Part shown: in pieces, positions 32,422-41,256 of the stretch
Numbering within the stretch: the first letter of the stretch is position 1
Layout of the letters: every line of letters begins with the position of its first letter
Assembly (NCBI GenBank): GCA_014240375.1
Contig: JAAZXB010000008.1
Span: 72,430 to 136,429 of the forward strand
Source: Planctomycetota bacterium
Lineage (GTDB): Bacteria > Planctomycetota > UBA8108 > UBA1146
Direction: 5' to 3'
DNA length: 64,000 bases
Made by a program: the position numbers and the translations under genes
Notes under the pieces: model-generated
The model's input: only the letters and a program-made list of their open reading frames with translations
Told to the model about the DNA's origin: nothing
The model's database searches: none

Positions 32422-34323
32422 ATGAGCCCCCACCGCAATTCTCAGCCAGAGTTTCACCGATTCATAGATCTCCCATCCTCCCTCTTCAGATGTATGGGCC
32501 TGCTCCTCTGCGGCCTCCCATTTCTTCTGGGATTTGTTGGATGCCACGGCGACATCAGTTCGGTCCCGAACATCAACAATGCTGCTGAGTTTCTCGAAGA
32601 TAATGCGGTCTACATCGGCCCTTCGATGGTTTCTCCGCGTTATGGACATACCGCAACCACTCTTGAAGACGGCACCGTACTGGTGGTCGGTGGCAGCGAT
32701 GAGAGATTCCTCACCTCCCTCGATTCTTCAGAGATCTTCGACCAAGGAGCGAGTGTCGGCCTCAACGAACCGATTCCCGACACGGTTTCCGGAGATTTCA
32801 TCGATACCGATGTCGAGGGCAATCTGATGCTGCTCACCCAGGGCGGCCGAGTCTTCCATACCGCCACCCTGTTACCCAACGGAAATGTTTTCATCTGCGG
32901 TGGAACGGGCGATGCCCTGTTTGCCCAGGCCACGGACGTGTCCGAGATCTACGACATCAGTAGTCGTGAATTCGCGCCAGATTTCCTGCAGTTGAACCAG
33001 GACATGATCACTCCGCGATTCCGCCACAGCGCCACACTTCTGCCCAACGGCCGGATTCTGATCGCGGGTGGCCAGGAATCGCGGCAGGAAACCATCATCG
33101 ATCCGAATTTCGCGCCGGGACAGCCCGGTTTCCAGGTCGACATCAACGTTTTTCCTTCTCTCAAATCGATGGAGATCTTTGATCCCGGAGCCCTCGCCTT
33201 CATCCCCGCCATCACGACCAACGGAGACGAAGCCGAGTACCTCAGTGCGCGCGGGCGTGCGGGACACAGCATGAATGGGTTGGCTGGATTTGATGGGCTT
33301 CTGGGAACCACCGATGACCTCCTCCTCAGCGCCGGTGGGTTCCAGACTCTCTCGACCATCTTCGCACCACAGTTCAAGATGCCATGGCAGCAGGACACCA
33401 GTAACTCGGCCAACTTCGAGTACTTCGATGCCACCACAGGAGACAACCGAATCGCCGCAGGCATCGTCGCGGCTGGACGCGTCAACGAGCCGCAGATCAT
33501 CAACTTGGGCGTCCATCGCCGTTCGACCCTGGAGTTCGATTTTGATACGGAAGATGGGATCATCGACATCCCCGCAACTCCGGGCCTGAACAATATCGTG
33601 CTGATTGCAAATGGTGACAATGACGATCCTGCATGCCCCACAGGTAGTGGATCCAACGATTTACTGGTCGCGACCTTCAGTAGTTTCGGGCCCTCCAACG
33701 GACTGTCTTTCTCCCTCTTTGGAGGTGAGGCGACACTCTTCAACAACATCGAACTGGTCGTCTTCGATCCGATGAATTGTGCATCCTTTTCTCGTAGTGA
33801 GGCAGACCTGGTTCAAGTGCAAACTCGTCGGACTTACAACGGGAACACGATCGCCACGACCGTTGGATTATCCGCAGGAGGAGCTTTCGAACTTCCCACG
33901 CCCACTGGCTGTGTCGAGTTGATGCAGGGCACCTGTGCCAATGGAATCGTCGGCGTGAGCATCTACGATCCGTTCTACAATGCGGCGAATGACCCCCCCT
34001 GGGATCCCACCGGCAACATCAATCCGATCACTCACCCGACAGGAATCTTCGGCACCTTCATCAATGTCGACGGTTTAATCGCCGATGACACCCTCGATGG
34101 ATTCGCCGAAGGTAGCCTTCTACTAGCCCTGGCACAGCCAAAGGTGCTTCACACCTTGAGTGTTGTTCCAGGTGAAGATGGTGTGCTCAATAGTGTCGAT
34201 GACCGGGTCGTATCGATCGGCGGCGGAGTCAGTTACTTCCCGAACTTTGGCGATGAGCCGGCCACCATCAACTGCGAAGTCATCATGCTGCCAGGAACCA
34301 ATGCGCCAGATCCGACTCCGTAA
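32422..34323 (+). CDS. Kelch-repeat lipoprotein
   Basis: 633 residues. Signal segment MGLLLCGLPFLLGFVGC with a plausible lipid-modified Cys. Kelch-type blades: SPRYGHTATTLEDGTVLVVGG, RVFHTATLLPNGNVFICGG, PRFRHSATLLPNGRILIAGG and more degenerate ones near the C-terminus (VLHTLSVVPGEDG, DRVVSIGGG). Two blades contain a DG-[LV]-L-x-x-x-DD motif like calcium loops of thrombospondin type 3 repeats. A non-kelch insert (about 370-570) has several Cys. Probably a beta-propeller on the cell surface. The start ATG at 32422 has only a weak ribosome site; ATG at 32491 is possible. The next gene overlaps by 23 bases. Confidence 0.8.
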   Translation: MSPHRNSQPEFHRFIDLPSSLFRCMGLLLCGLPFLLGFVGCHGDISSVPNINNAAEFLEDNAVYIGPSMVSPRYGHTATTLEDGTVLVVGGSDERFLTSLDSSEIFDQGASVGLNEPIPDTVSGDFIDTDVEGNLMLLTQGGRVFHTATLLPNGNVFICGGTGDALFAQATDVSEIYDISSREFAPDFLQLNQDMITPRFRHSATLLPNGRILIAGGQESRQETIIDPNFAPGQPGFQVDINVFPSLKSMEIFDPGALAFIPAITTNGDEAEYLSARGRAGHSMNGLAGFDGLLGTTDDLLLSAGGFQTLSTIFAPQFKMPWQQDTSNSANFEYFDATTGDNRIAAGIVAAGRVNEPQIINLGVHRRSTLEFDFDTEDGIIDIPATPGLNNIVLIANGDNDDPACPTGSGSNDLLVATFSSFGPSNGLSFSLFGGEATLFNNIELVVFDPMNCASFSRSEADLVQVQTRRTYNGNTIATTVGLSAGGAFELPTPTGCVELMQGTCANGIVGVSIYDPFYNAANDPPWDPTGNINPITHPTGIFGTFINVDGLIADDTLDGFAEGSLLLALAQPKVLHTLSVVPGEDGVLNSVDDRVVSIGGGVSYFPNFGDEPATINCEVIMLPGTNAPDPTP

Positions 34324-35446
34324 TTCGAACCTTGTAGATCCTTCGCTTCATCGCCTGTCGGCAGTATCCCCCCGGGGAATTCGAGGGTGCGAGCAATCCG
34401 GTCGCATCCACAGTTCCATCCCCGCAGTGCTCGCCCTTGTGGCCCTCGGCTGGGTGCTGGCATACCTGTGGATCCCGACCCGCTCGCCGGATACCGGAAA
34501 TCCCTCGACGAGGGTGGCCCAACAGATCGATGAAAATCGATCGGGACCACCGCCCACCAACACTGGCGAAGCCACCGCTTCGGCAGCGGTCTCCCCACTC
34601 GACTCCCTGACGCCACAGATGAGAGCCATTCGCCAGCAGCTGGACAGTCTGTTGCTCAAGACACAATGGGATCAAGCACTCGACGCTTCCACCGCTCACA
34701 GGGTCGACCGTGCTCGTCAAGACCTCGAATCCTATCTCGACTCCCTGGGAGAGGAACATGTTCCGCTGCTGCTGGGCTTGCTGGCGGAGGAACCCGATTT
34801 CATCAACCGCCGCTTCCTTCTTCGAGCACTCGGTACGATCGGAAGCGATGAAGCTCTCGCAGGACTGCTGGATCATTACGACTGGGCGGCCGGAAACTCC
34901 AAGGAAAGCGAAGTGAAGCACACCGTGGCGGCCCTCGCGGCAGCCGACAATGACCGATCGTTCCAGATCTTGAGCGAATGTGCCCTCGCAGAAGACACCC
35001 AAACTCATCGCTATCGCTTTGTCGGGGCTCTCACCCAGCATTCGAGATCCGCCGATGCGCTGGGGATTTACTCGGAATTGCTCACCGACAACTCACACTT
35101 CAGGGTTCGCCAGCGGGCGGCCTACGGGATGAAACTCTCGGGAGGAATCGCACAGGCCCAGCCGGTGGAATCCGCTCTCGTGGAGGAGAGGAATCCATAT
35201 GTACGCCAGTCGATCCTCGGGGCCCTGGGCGGCATCCGCGATGTACGCTCGGTTCCCCTGGTCACCCGCATCCTGCAAGAAGACGAGGTTCTAGCCACAC
35301 GCATCTCTGCAGTGAGGGCATTGCTCCGTATCGAAGGCGATGCAGTGGTGGATGCCTTGAAGACAGCCCGCGATGACAGTTCTCAGCCACAAAGGGTTCG
35401 CGAAGAAGTGATCCGAGCACTCGATTCGCTGGGAATCTCCGGCTAA
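34301..35446 (+). CDS. Membrane-anchored HEAT-repeat protein
   Basis: 381 residues. One membrane segment near residues 43-60 (AVLALVALGWVLAYLWIP), a Pro/Thr/Ser linker, and then about six HEAT or PBS-lyase-like helical repeats (VPLLLGLLAEEPDFINRRFL, EALAGLLDHYD, VRQSILGALGGIRDVRSVPL, TRISAVRALLRIEGDAVVDA). These bind other proteins and have no catalytic signature. The start at 34301 overlaps the kelch gene by 23 bases and has AGGA just upstream. Lies between two kelch lipoproteins, probably in one operon with them. Confidence 0.75.
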   Translation: MRQIRLRNSNLVDPSLHRLSAVSPRGIRGCEQSGRIHSSIPAVLALVALGWVLAYLWIPTRSPDTGNPSTRVAQQIDENRSGPPPTNTGEATASAAVSPLDSLTPQMRAIRQQLDSLLLKTQWDQALDASTAHRVDRARQDLESYLDSLGEEHVPLLLGLLAEEPDFINRRFLLRALGTIGSDEALAGLLDHYDWAAGNSKESEVKHTVAALAAADNDRSFQILSECALAEDTQTHRYRFVGALTQHSRSADALGIYSELLTDNSHFRVRQRAAYGMKLSGGIAQAQPVESALVEERNPYVRQSILGALGGIRDVRSVPLVTRILQEDEVLATRISAVRALLRIEGDAVVDALKTARDDSSQPQRVREEVIRALDSLGISG

Positions 35447-35561
35447 CTGTTCCGCGGCCCGCTTGAGAGTGGGCCTCCGCGATGTCACGATCTATCTCAG
35501 GGCAGTACAGCATTGCCTTCTTTACAGGACCCCATCCACAGAAGATACAGGAAGAGGCTCG

Positions 35562-37697
35562 ATGATCTGGCCAGTTCACAAGCCACAATCATCTCCCTCT
35601 CGATCTGGACTGTTGCTCCTGCTGGTGCTAATGCTCGGATGCATCGGCTGCCAGCCGACGACTCACCCGCAATTGATCTCTGCCCGGATCGAAGGCCTCC
35701 TTGAAGATGGACTGGGTGAGGGCGACCAGATCATCTTGGTCCTCGATGCATCCCTGGAGCTGCCCTCGAACCCTCGCGTCGGCCTGATGATCGAGGGCGC
35801 CACCGGCGCGGAACAGTACTCATTCCAACGTACTGAGCATCTCAATGTTCTCATCGCTGAACTGGAATCGGGATTTGACCATCTCGACCGGATCGGTTCC
35901 GAGCGTTCGGTTCTGGTTTCCCTCGACCTGGGATTGCTGGGTCTCAAGGATGATCTGGGTCAGCCGATCGAGGGCGTGGTGGGACCGGTGATGCTGGAAC
36001 TTCCTGTGCCTGAACCGGCGATTCTCGAGGATGCCCGCTGGGTCGATTCAGATCGCAGTTCCACCGTCAATCGGGAAGACCTGGTGGTGCTTCGCTGGAA
36101 TCGGCCGGTCCACTTCTCCCAGAGCCTCCTCGATCGAAGACTGCGGATCTCATCGAGCCTGATCCGGCTCTCGGTGAAAGGGGATCAACTCGGTTCCAGC
36201 AGGGTTCCCGCACGGTTTCTCGATGGTCCTCCCTCGCGCGAAACCAGCATCCTCCTGGGGGAACTCCCCTTCCTCACCATCGATGGGATGCATGAGCACA
36301 GCCGATCACGATTTGAAGGGTCCCCCAGCGGCATCGCTGTGGCCGGCACTACCATCCTGCCCTCACAGGAGCTGGTCACCGATCAGGGCGGTGGTGTGGC
36401 ATCGCCGCTGGTGGTCGACCTGGAGGGAGATTGTGCCCCCTGGCAAGATCTCGAATTACCTCCAGGATTGCCCGCCCTGACGGGTCACTCCCTGACCCGA
36501 TTGCCGGGGGGAAAGGTATTGATCGCTGGTGGCCGGACGATGATGGTCGGATCTTCTGGAAGGGTTCTCTCCAGCGCTTGGATCATCGACCCGATGGGAA
36601 ATCACCAGGGCCCGATTCCGATGCAAGCGGCCCGTGCCGATCACTGCGCGACGCTCCTCCCCGGAGTCGACGGCTTGCTCGAAACCGAAGACGATCTGGT
36701 CCTGATCACTGGAGGCTGGGATGGCTCCCGAGCCCGTAACGATGCCGAGGTGCTGATTCTGTCCGCTGAAATGAGCCGCTTCATTCCGGTCGAGAGCGAG
36801 TCGCCATCGAGTGCTAGATTCGAGCATTCCGCCCATCCGATTTCCCAGAGAAACACAGTGATCGTGGTGGCGGGTCGTCTCGATGGAAATCTGAACGGGC
36901 TCATCGAACAGATCGAAATCGAGCTCCTCGACGAGGATAGTGGACCGAAAGCGATCAGCACGACCTACCAGATCGGTGAGTTGCGTCATCCGAGGCACCA
37001 GCACGGCTCGATCCTGTTCGAGGATTCCGAGCAACCGCTGTTGCTGCTCTATGGTGGCTACGGAGGATCACTGGGCACTCCGCATGTCCCGTTCGACACC
37101 GAGCACTGCCGAGTACTGGATCATCCGGAAGCGTTCCGGATCCGTGCAGAATCGAGGAGCAGCAGGACATTGCTGATCGATAAACCAGGGTCGAACTTAC
37201 CCGGACCCCGTCGCGGATTGCGACTGCAATCGATCGGAGATAGTACTGCCCAGGGAAATCGAGCCTTGCTGGTCGCCGGAACCCGCCGAGAACCGAACCC
37301 GGATGCATTGACCCCCTTCCAGCCGACGGAATGCCGGACCAGTTTCCTGCTCGAGCAACAGGATACGAGATTCGGGCACATCCAGTTGCGCTGGATCCCA
37401 GCAGGGAGACTTCCCGTCGAACTCTATCAGCCCAGCATCGTGGAACTTCCCGGTGGTAGGATCCTCATCGCAGGTGGCTTTGACCGTGGTGGACTTCCGA
37501 CATCGGAAGCAGCGATCTACGACCCCTTCTCAGGAGTCGTGGAGCGGGTGTGCAAGCCTCTCAGCAGAGAATCCACCAGTGGCGAAGAGTTGCTGCTGGC
37601 GCCGCGGGCGGTCGCTTTGTGGGGTGGAGCGCTGATCGTGGCCGCATCGCCGGAGAGCCGAACCAGTCGAGCGCTACTGTTCATGTCAGGAAACTGA
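35562..37697 (+). CDS. Second kelch-repeat lipoprotein
   Basis: 711 residues. Signal peptide SGLLLLLVLMLGCIGCQPTT with two candidate lipid cysteines. The first 280 residues form Ig-like or beta-sandwich sequence (DGLGEGDQIILVLDASLELP and a repeat of this type). The rest is a kelch propeller: LTGHSLTRLPGGKVLIAGG, ADHCATLLPGVDG with EDDLVLITGG, RFEHSAHPISQRNTVIVVAG, HQHGSILFED with LLLLYGG, and LYQPSIVELPGGRILIAGG. It shares the DG-LL-x-x-x-DD loop with the first kelch protein. Start follows CAGGAAGAGGCTCG. Likely surface-exposed and possibly a T2SS substrate or partner (inference from position). Confidence 0.8.
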   Translation: MIWPVHKPQSSPSRSGLLLLLVLMLGCIGCQPTTHPQLISARIEGLLEDGLGEGDQIILVLDASLELPSNPRVGLMIEGATGAEQYSFQRTEHLNVLIAELESGFDHLDRIGSERSVLVSLDLGLLGLKDDLGQPIEGVVGPVMLELPVPEPAILEDARWVDSDRSSTVNREDLVVLRWNRPVHFSQSLLDRRLRISSSLIRLSVKGDQLGSSRVPARFLDGPPSRETSILLGELPFLTIDGMHEHSRSRFEGSPSGIAVAGTTILPSQELVTDQGGGVASPLVVDLEGDCAPWQDLELPPGLPALTGHSLTRLPGGKVLIAGGRTMMVGSSGRVLSSAWIIDPMGNHQGPIPMQAARADHCATLLPGVDGLLETEDDLVLITGGWDGSRARNDAEVLILSAEMSRFIPVESESPSSARFEHSAHPISQRNTVIVVAGRLDGNLNGLIEQIEIELLDEDSGPKAISTTYQIGELRHPRHQHGSILFEDSEQPLLLLYGGYGGSLGTPHVPFDTEHCRVLDHPEAFRIRAESRSSRTLLIDKPGSNLPGPRRGLRLQSIGDSTAQGNRALLVAGTRREPNPDALTPFQPTECRTSFLLEQQDTRFGHIQLRWIPAGRLPVELYQPSIVELPGGRILIAGGFDRGGLPTSEAAIYDPFSGVVERVCKPLSRESTSGEELLLAPRAVALWGGALIVAASPESRTSRALLFMSGN

Positions 37698-37719
37698 GCC
37701 GCGGCCCTCACCAAACTGT

Positions 37720-37747
37720 GGTTGGATTACTGCGGTTGGATTACTGC
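37720..37747. repeat. 14-bp perfect direct repeat at the gspM stop
   Basis: GGTTGGATTACTGC occurs twice in tandem (37720-37733, 37734-37747). The second copy contains the gspM stop codon and the first offers a second in-frame-distance TTA. A small recent duplication between convergent genes. Confidence 0.85.
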
Positions 37748-38292
37748 TGATTGGGCGATTCACCACTGTAATTCACCAGCACCAGATAGAGCTCCCATTG
37801 CTCCGCCTCGGAATCTTTCTTGGTCCTGTTGGTGAGTTTCACCTTTTCGAATCCAAGGTGAGGTGCACGAGTCTGAATATGAGCCAAGAAGGTGATCTGC
37901 TCGCGCAGAGGTCTGTTCTCAAAAGTCGCAGCATAACTATGCTTGGTGATCCCTTGTTTTGGTTCCGCATCATTACTTTGACTCTTGATCTCTGGCTTGG
38001 AAGCACTGTTTTTCATCGACTCGATGATCTCGGCGATGGTGGTGCTGATCTTGCCAGAGTTTTTCTTACTTTTCTCGCGACGTAGATGATCCAGAACCAC
38101 TTCTTTACTCTCAGCAGAGTTGAGCAGTTCCTTGAGTTTCATCAACGAGCGGCTCTCACTTTCGGTTGCGGCGCGATACTCCTCAGCACTGGCGTGTAAC
38201 CAGTATCCCCAGGCACCGAACACCCCGGAGCACAGAAACAGGGTCAGGAGAATGATCTGTGTCAAATCACTGGTCTTGCCATGATCCGCCAT
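37741..38292 (-). CDS. gspM: GspM/PilO-like inner-membrane protein
   Basis: 183 residues. One N-terminal membrane helix (IILLTLFLCSGVFGAWGYWL), a coiled-coil-like segment, and a C-terminal ferredoxin-like part (FENRPLREQITFLAHIQTRA to ELYLVLVNYSG). This layout matches GspM and PilO, which bind GspL or PilN. Last gene of the leftward K-C-L-M block, two bases after gspL. Assignment rests on layout and gene order more than on motif identity. Confidence 0.65.
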   Translation of the reverse strand: MADHGKTSDLTQIILLTLFLCSGVFGAWGYWLHASAEEYRAATESESRSLMKLKELLNSAESKEVVLDHLRREKSKKNSGKISTTIAEIIESMKNSASKPEIKSQSNDAEPKQGITKHSYAATFENRPLREQITFLAHIQTRAPHLGFEKVKLTNRTKKDSEAEQWELYLVLVNYSGESPNQQ

Positions 38293-38294
38293 CG

Positions 38295-40037
38295 TTATCT
38301 CCTCCCGTCAGTTTCTGTAATCGAGGACTTCAACTTCAATTTCAGGGTGACCTTTTTCCGATCGCCAGCAGGCTTGATGTCATCCTCGATATTGAAGTAC
38401 TTGGATCTCTGCTCCAGAGCTGTAATCACTCGCTCTCCTGAAGCGGCATCTGGCACCTCGAAGATCACCGTCGAGACCCCGTTTTTTTTCTTGGCGCCGT
38501 TGATCTCGATCGATTTCCAGATCGGATAGACCTTTGGATTCGCTGAAGAGACTCCTCCGGTCACATCCTTGATCAAATCCATTCCTGGCAAGTACTGCAC
38601 AAGTTTCTGCCTGGTCGACCCGGATCCAACCCCCTTCAATGCAGCGATCTTGTTTTCTGCACTTCTCAAATAATTGGGCTTGGAACTCTTCGGACTCTCG
38701 TCAAACCTGGCCATGTACACTGCTTCTTCGTTGGATCTCACCGTCTCGTACTCTGCTTTGCGGTATTGCTTCTCACGGTGGCTTTCGACCAACCAGGTCA
38801 CGGACATGAAGCAGAGGATTAATCCCATCAGCATCAGTCCAGGCAACAACTTGGCAAATCTGCGCTCAAATCGAAACTCTTCCTTACGAAAGTCAAATCG
38901 AGTCAACCCTTGCCCTGCTGACTGAAGCGCCAGCCCGACGGACACGCCACCCGATCTGTTGCAGCGATCAATCAGGGCTATCGGCATTCCAGTTTCGATC
39001 CCGTCGCAAACACGAAGTTGCTGAGCGGGCACCTCATACTCTTCTGCCAGACGATCCGAAATTCCCAGGTCACTAGCGGCACTTCCTGAAACAACGATCC
39101 GGTCCAGCGGTGATCTCATCAAGATCCCGGCAAAAGTCCGCTCGATCTCGGTGAATAGTCGCCCAATCACCTCTTCCGGATCGGCTGGAGGCAGCTCTGG
39201 TGACGAGGTCATTTCTGCGTTCAATCGCTCGAATTCTTCATCCGAGACCACTGCGATGGCGAGTTCTTCCTCATCGCCAGGGTCCTCATCCGCTTCTCTT
39301 CCTTGCATCAGGTCTGCAAACTCCACCGCAGATTCTGAAGGTGTCGTTTCGAACCCTTCCACGGTCCCTCCTGCACTGCCGGTCGCGGAAGTCGCCAGCG
39401 ACGGTATCGCGGACGGTTGGAGATGATTCGAGGTCGATCGAATCCTCATGACTCTTCCCTCCTCCAGCAGAACGAAGGTCGTATGCCCCGCTTCCATGCC
39501 GATGAGGAGAGTGCGTCCACCCCTGAGATCTGGTCGAGATACATGGAGTGAAGTCGCCAAGGCGGTGGCATCGACCTCGACCTGAACTGGATCCACCCCG
39601 CCTTCACGAAGCATTTCCAGATGAGCAGCGACGATTTTCTTTTGCACTGCGCTGATCAGCAGCCGACTCGAATCATTAGTTTCTGAACACTTGATGAACT
39701 CGATGATCAGATCATCGATGGAGGCGGATGGGAGGTGTCCTTCGCTTTCATACCGAATCGTCTTGGAGATGACATCTTCATTGGTGAATGGAACCGAGAT
39801 CTCTCTCAAGGTCGACATCCGAGTCGGAATGGAGCTGACCACCTCGATGGTCTTGTTACCGTGATTTTCCAGTGCTCCATGAAGGATGGACTGCAGAGAC
39901 GCGATGCGATCCTCGCTACTATCTCCGATAATCTTGGCCTCGATGTAGTCGATGATGACGGTTTGTTTCGCAGTGGAATCCACCACTGCGATCGATACGT
40001 CAGATCCATCGATTTCTATTCCTGCGTGCAGGGCCAC
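38295..40037 (-). CDS. gspL: GspL/PilM-N-like protein
   Basis: 580 residues. The N-terminal half is an actin-like fold of PilM/GspL type: MALHAGIEIDGSDVSIAVVD (phosphate 1), SVPFTNEDVISKTIRYESEG (typical PilM sequence), LLIGMEAGHTTFVLLEEGRV (phosphate 2) and RIVVSGSAASDLGISDRLAE. A membrane helix follows near 385-405 (LMLMGLILCFMSVTWLV) and then a periplasmic PilN-like domain. It links GspE to the periplasmic platform. GTG start at 40037, seven bases after GAGAGGAG. Longer than typical GspL (about 400). Confidence 0.78.
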   Translation of the reverse strand: MALHAGIEIDGSDVSIAVVDSTAKQTVIIDYIEAKIIGDSSEDRIASLQSILHGALENHGNKTIEVVSSIPTRMSTLREISVPFTNEDVISKTIRYESEGHLPSASIDDLIIEFIKCSETNDSSRLLISAVQKKIVAAHLEMLREGGVDPVQVEVDATALATSLHVSRPDLRGGRTLLIGMEAGHTTFVLLEEGRVMRIRSTSNHLQPSAIPSLATSATGSAGGTVEGFETTPSESAVEFADLMQGREADEDPGDEEELAIAVVSDEEFERLNAEMTSSPELPPADPEEVIGRLFTEIERTFAGILMRSPLDRIVVSGSAASDLGISDRLAEEYEVPAQQLRVCDGIETGMPIALIDRCNRSGGVSVGLALQSAGQGLTRFDFRKEEFRFERRFAKLLPGLMLMGLILCFMSVTWLVESHREKQYRKAEYETVRSNEEAVYMARFDESPKSSKPNYLRSAENKIAALKGVGSGSTRQKLVQYLPGMDLIKDVTGGVSSANPKVYPIWKSIEINGAKKKNGVSTVIFEVPDAASGERVITALEQRSKYFNIEDDIKPAGDRKKVTLKLKLKSSITETDGRR

Positions 40038-40073
40038 GACAGGGCTCCTCTCAAATCATCCTCGGGATGGGAA

Positions 40074-41234
40074 TCAGGTCTGATTTGGCTGGTTTTGTTG
40101 ACGGGCTCGCTGAAGTGCTTCGAGACGGCGGATCGCTTCCTGAGGGTTCGACTCGACATCCACCCCGAGCGTCCCTTCAAGGGTCGCCTGCCCCACCCTT
40201 GAGTTAGGTGTCTGGGTGGATGTTCCGCCACGGAGTTTCGGCTTGGCCTTATTCGGAGGTGCTACTCTCCCTCTCTGTTCTGACCTGGGATCAACTATAC
40301 TTCGACTATTGGTTCTGGAATTGGCCTTGGTCGTGGGAGTCCTCGGCGAAACACCTCGTGGTGGAACGGCTCCGGTAGGACGGGTGGTCGCTGGCTTGCC
40401 AGCTTCGGTCCCGCGCATCGGCTTGCCGTCATTACCGCGAATCGAGCCCCTCACATCTTGAGGGATCGCGGACAACCGACCTGCAGCACTGGCTCCCATC
40501 TGGCCACCTGTGAGAAGTTCCAGTTCTTCCGGACTGAATCCGCGCAGCACCAGTGTCTCACCATCCTCATGGATCACCGGATCGATGATCGACTCCTGAC
40601 GAAGGGTGTAACTGCGTCCGTTGTGCTCGTAGATCACCTGTTTCGGTTGGTCCTGGATCTCGACCACCATGTAACTGTTCTCATCGATCCTGAACGATTT
40701 GCCCTGCTCCAGGTATCGCACCCGTTGGTTCGAGACCTGGGAACGGCTCGAGGTTCTGGAATTCGCCCTGCTGGTGGGAGATGCTCCACCACCCCTGGTA
40801 CTTCTACCGCGAACACGGCTCGTGTTGGTGGGACGACCACTACGACTCGATGTATTGAGGACATTGGTCTGCCCCTTCTCCTGGATGGATGCGAATCGCT
40901 GTCCCTCAGGAGAGTAGATGACTCCAACAATTTCCCATTCTCCGATGGGACCTGAATCGAGCAGCGGTAGCGTCGATTCAACCGGCTTGACCTGCGCTAC
41001 AGGAGCCTGTGGCGGAGTGCGGTAAAGTTCTCCGATGATCTCCCGGTACTGGTTGGGAACCGGACGAGCCGCCTGCTCCTTCAACTCGAAGTCCTGCGGA
41101 TCGACCAGGCGAACCTGGACCTCCTGCGGAGATTCGAGCAGCAGGTCGTACATCACGAACCCGAGCAGGGTCATCGCTGAGATGTTGAAGAGCAGAATTC
41201 CGCTCCGTAATAGCTGGATGCTCACTTTTGGCAT
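40074..41234 (-). CDS. gspC: GspC-like inner-membrane protein
   Basis: 386 residues. One membrane helix (SGILLFNISAMTLLGFVMYDL), then a Pro-rich segment and an HR-like beta domain (GEWEIVGVIYSPEGQRFASI to YLEQGKSFRIDENSYMVVEI) that in GspC contacts the secretin. Two Ser/Arg/Thr/Asn-rich low-complexity segments (about 130-165 and 290-320) separate it from the remaining sequence. No PDZ domain is obvious. Position between gspK and gspL supports the call. ATG start at 41234 with GGAGG eight bases upstream. Confidence 0.68.
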   Translation of the reverse strand: MPKVSIQLLRSGILLFNISAMTLLGFVMYDLLLESPQEVQVRLVDPQDFELKEQAARPVPNQYREIIGELYRTPPQAPVAQVKPVESTLPLLDSGPIGEWEIVGVIYSPEGQRFASIQEKGQTNVLNTSSRSGRPTNTSRVRGRSTRGGGASPTSRANSRTSSRSQVSNQRVRYLEQGKSFRIDENSYMVVEIQDQPKQVIYEHNGRSYTLRQESIIDPVIHEDGETLVLRGFSPEELELLTGGQMGASAAGRLSAIPQDVRGSIRGNDGKPMRGTEAGKPATTRPTGAVPPRGVSPRTPTTKANSRTNSRSIVDPRSEQRGRVAPPNKAKPKLRGGTSTQTPNSRVGQATLEGTLGVDVESNPQEAIRRLEALQRARQQNQPNQT

Positions 41235-41256
41235 CGATTAATCCTCCACGAAGTCT

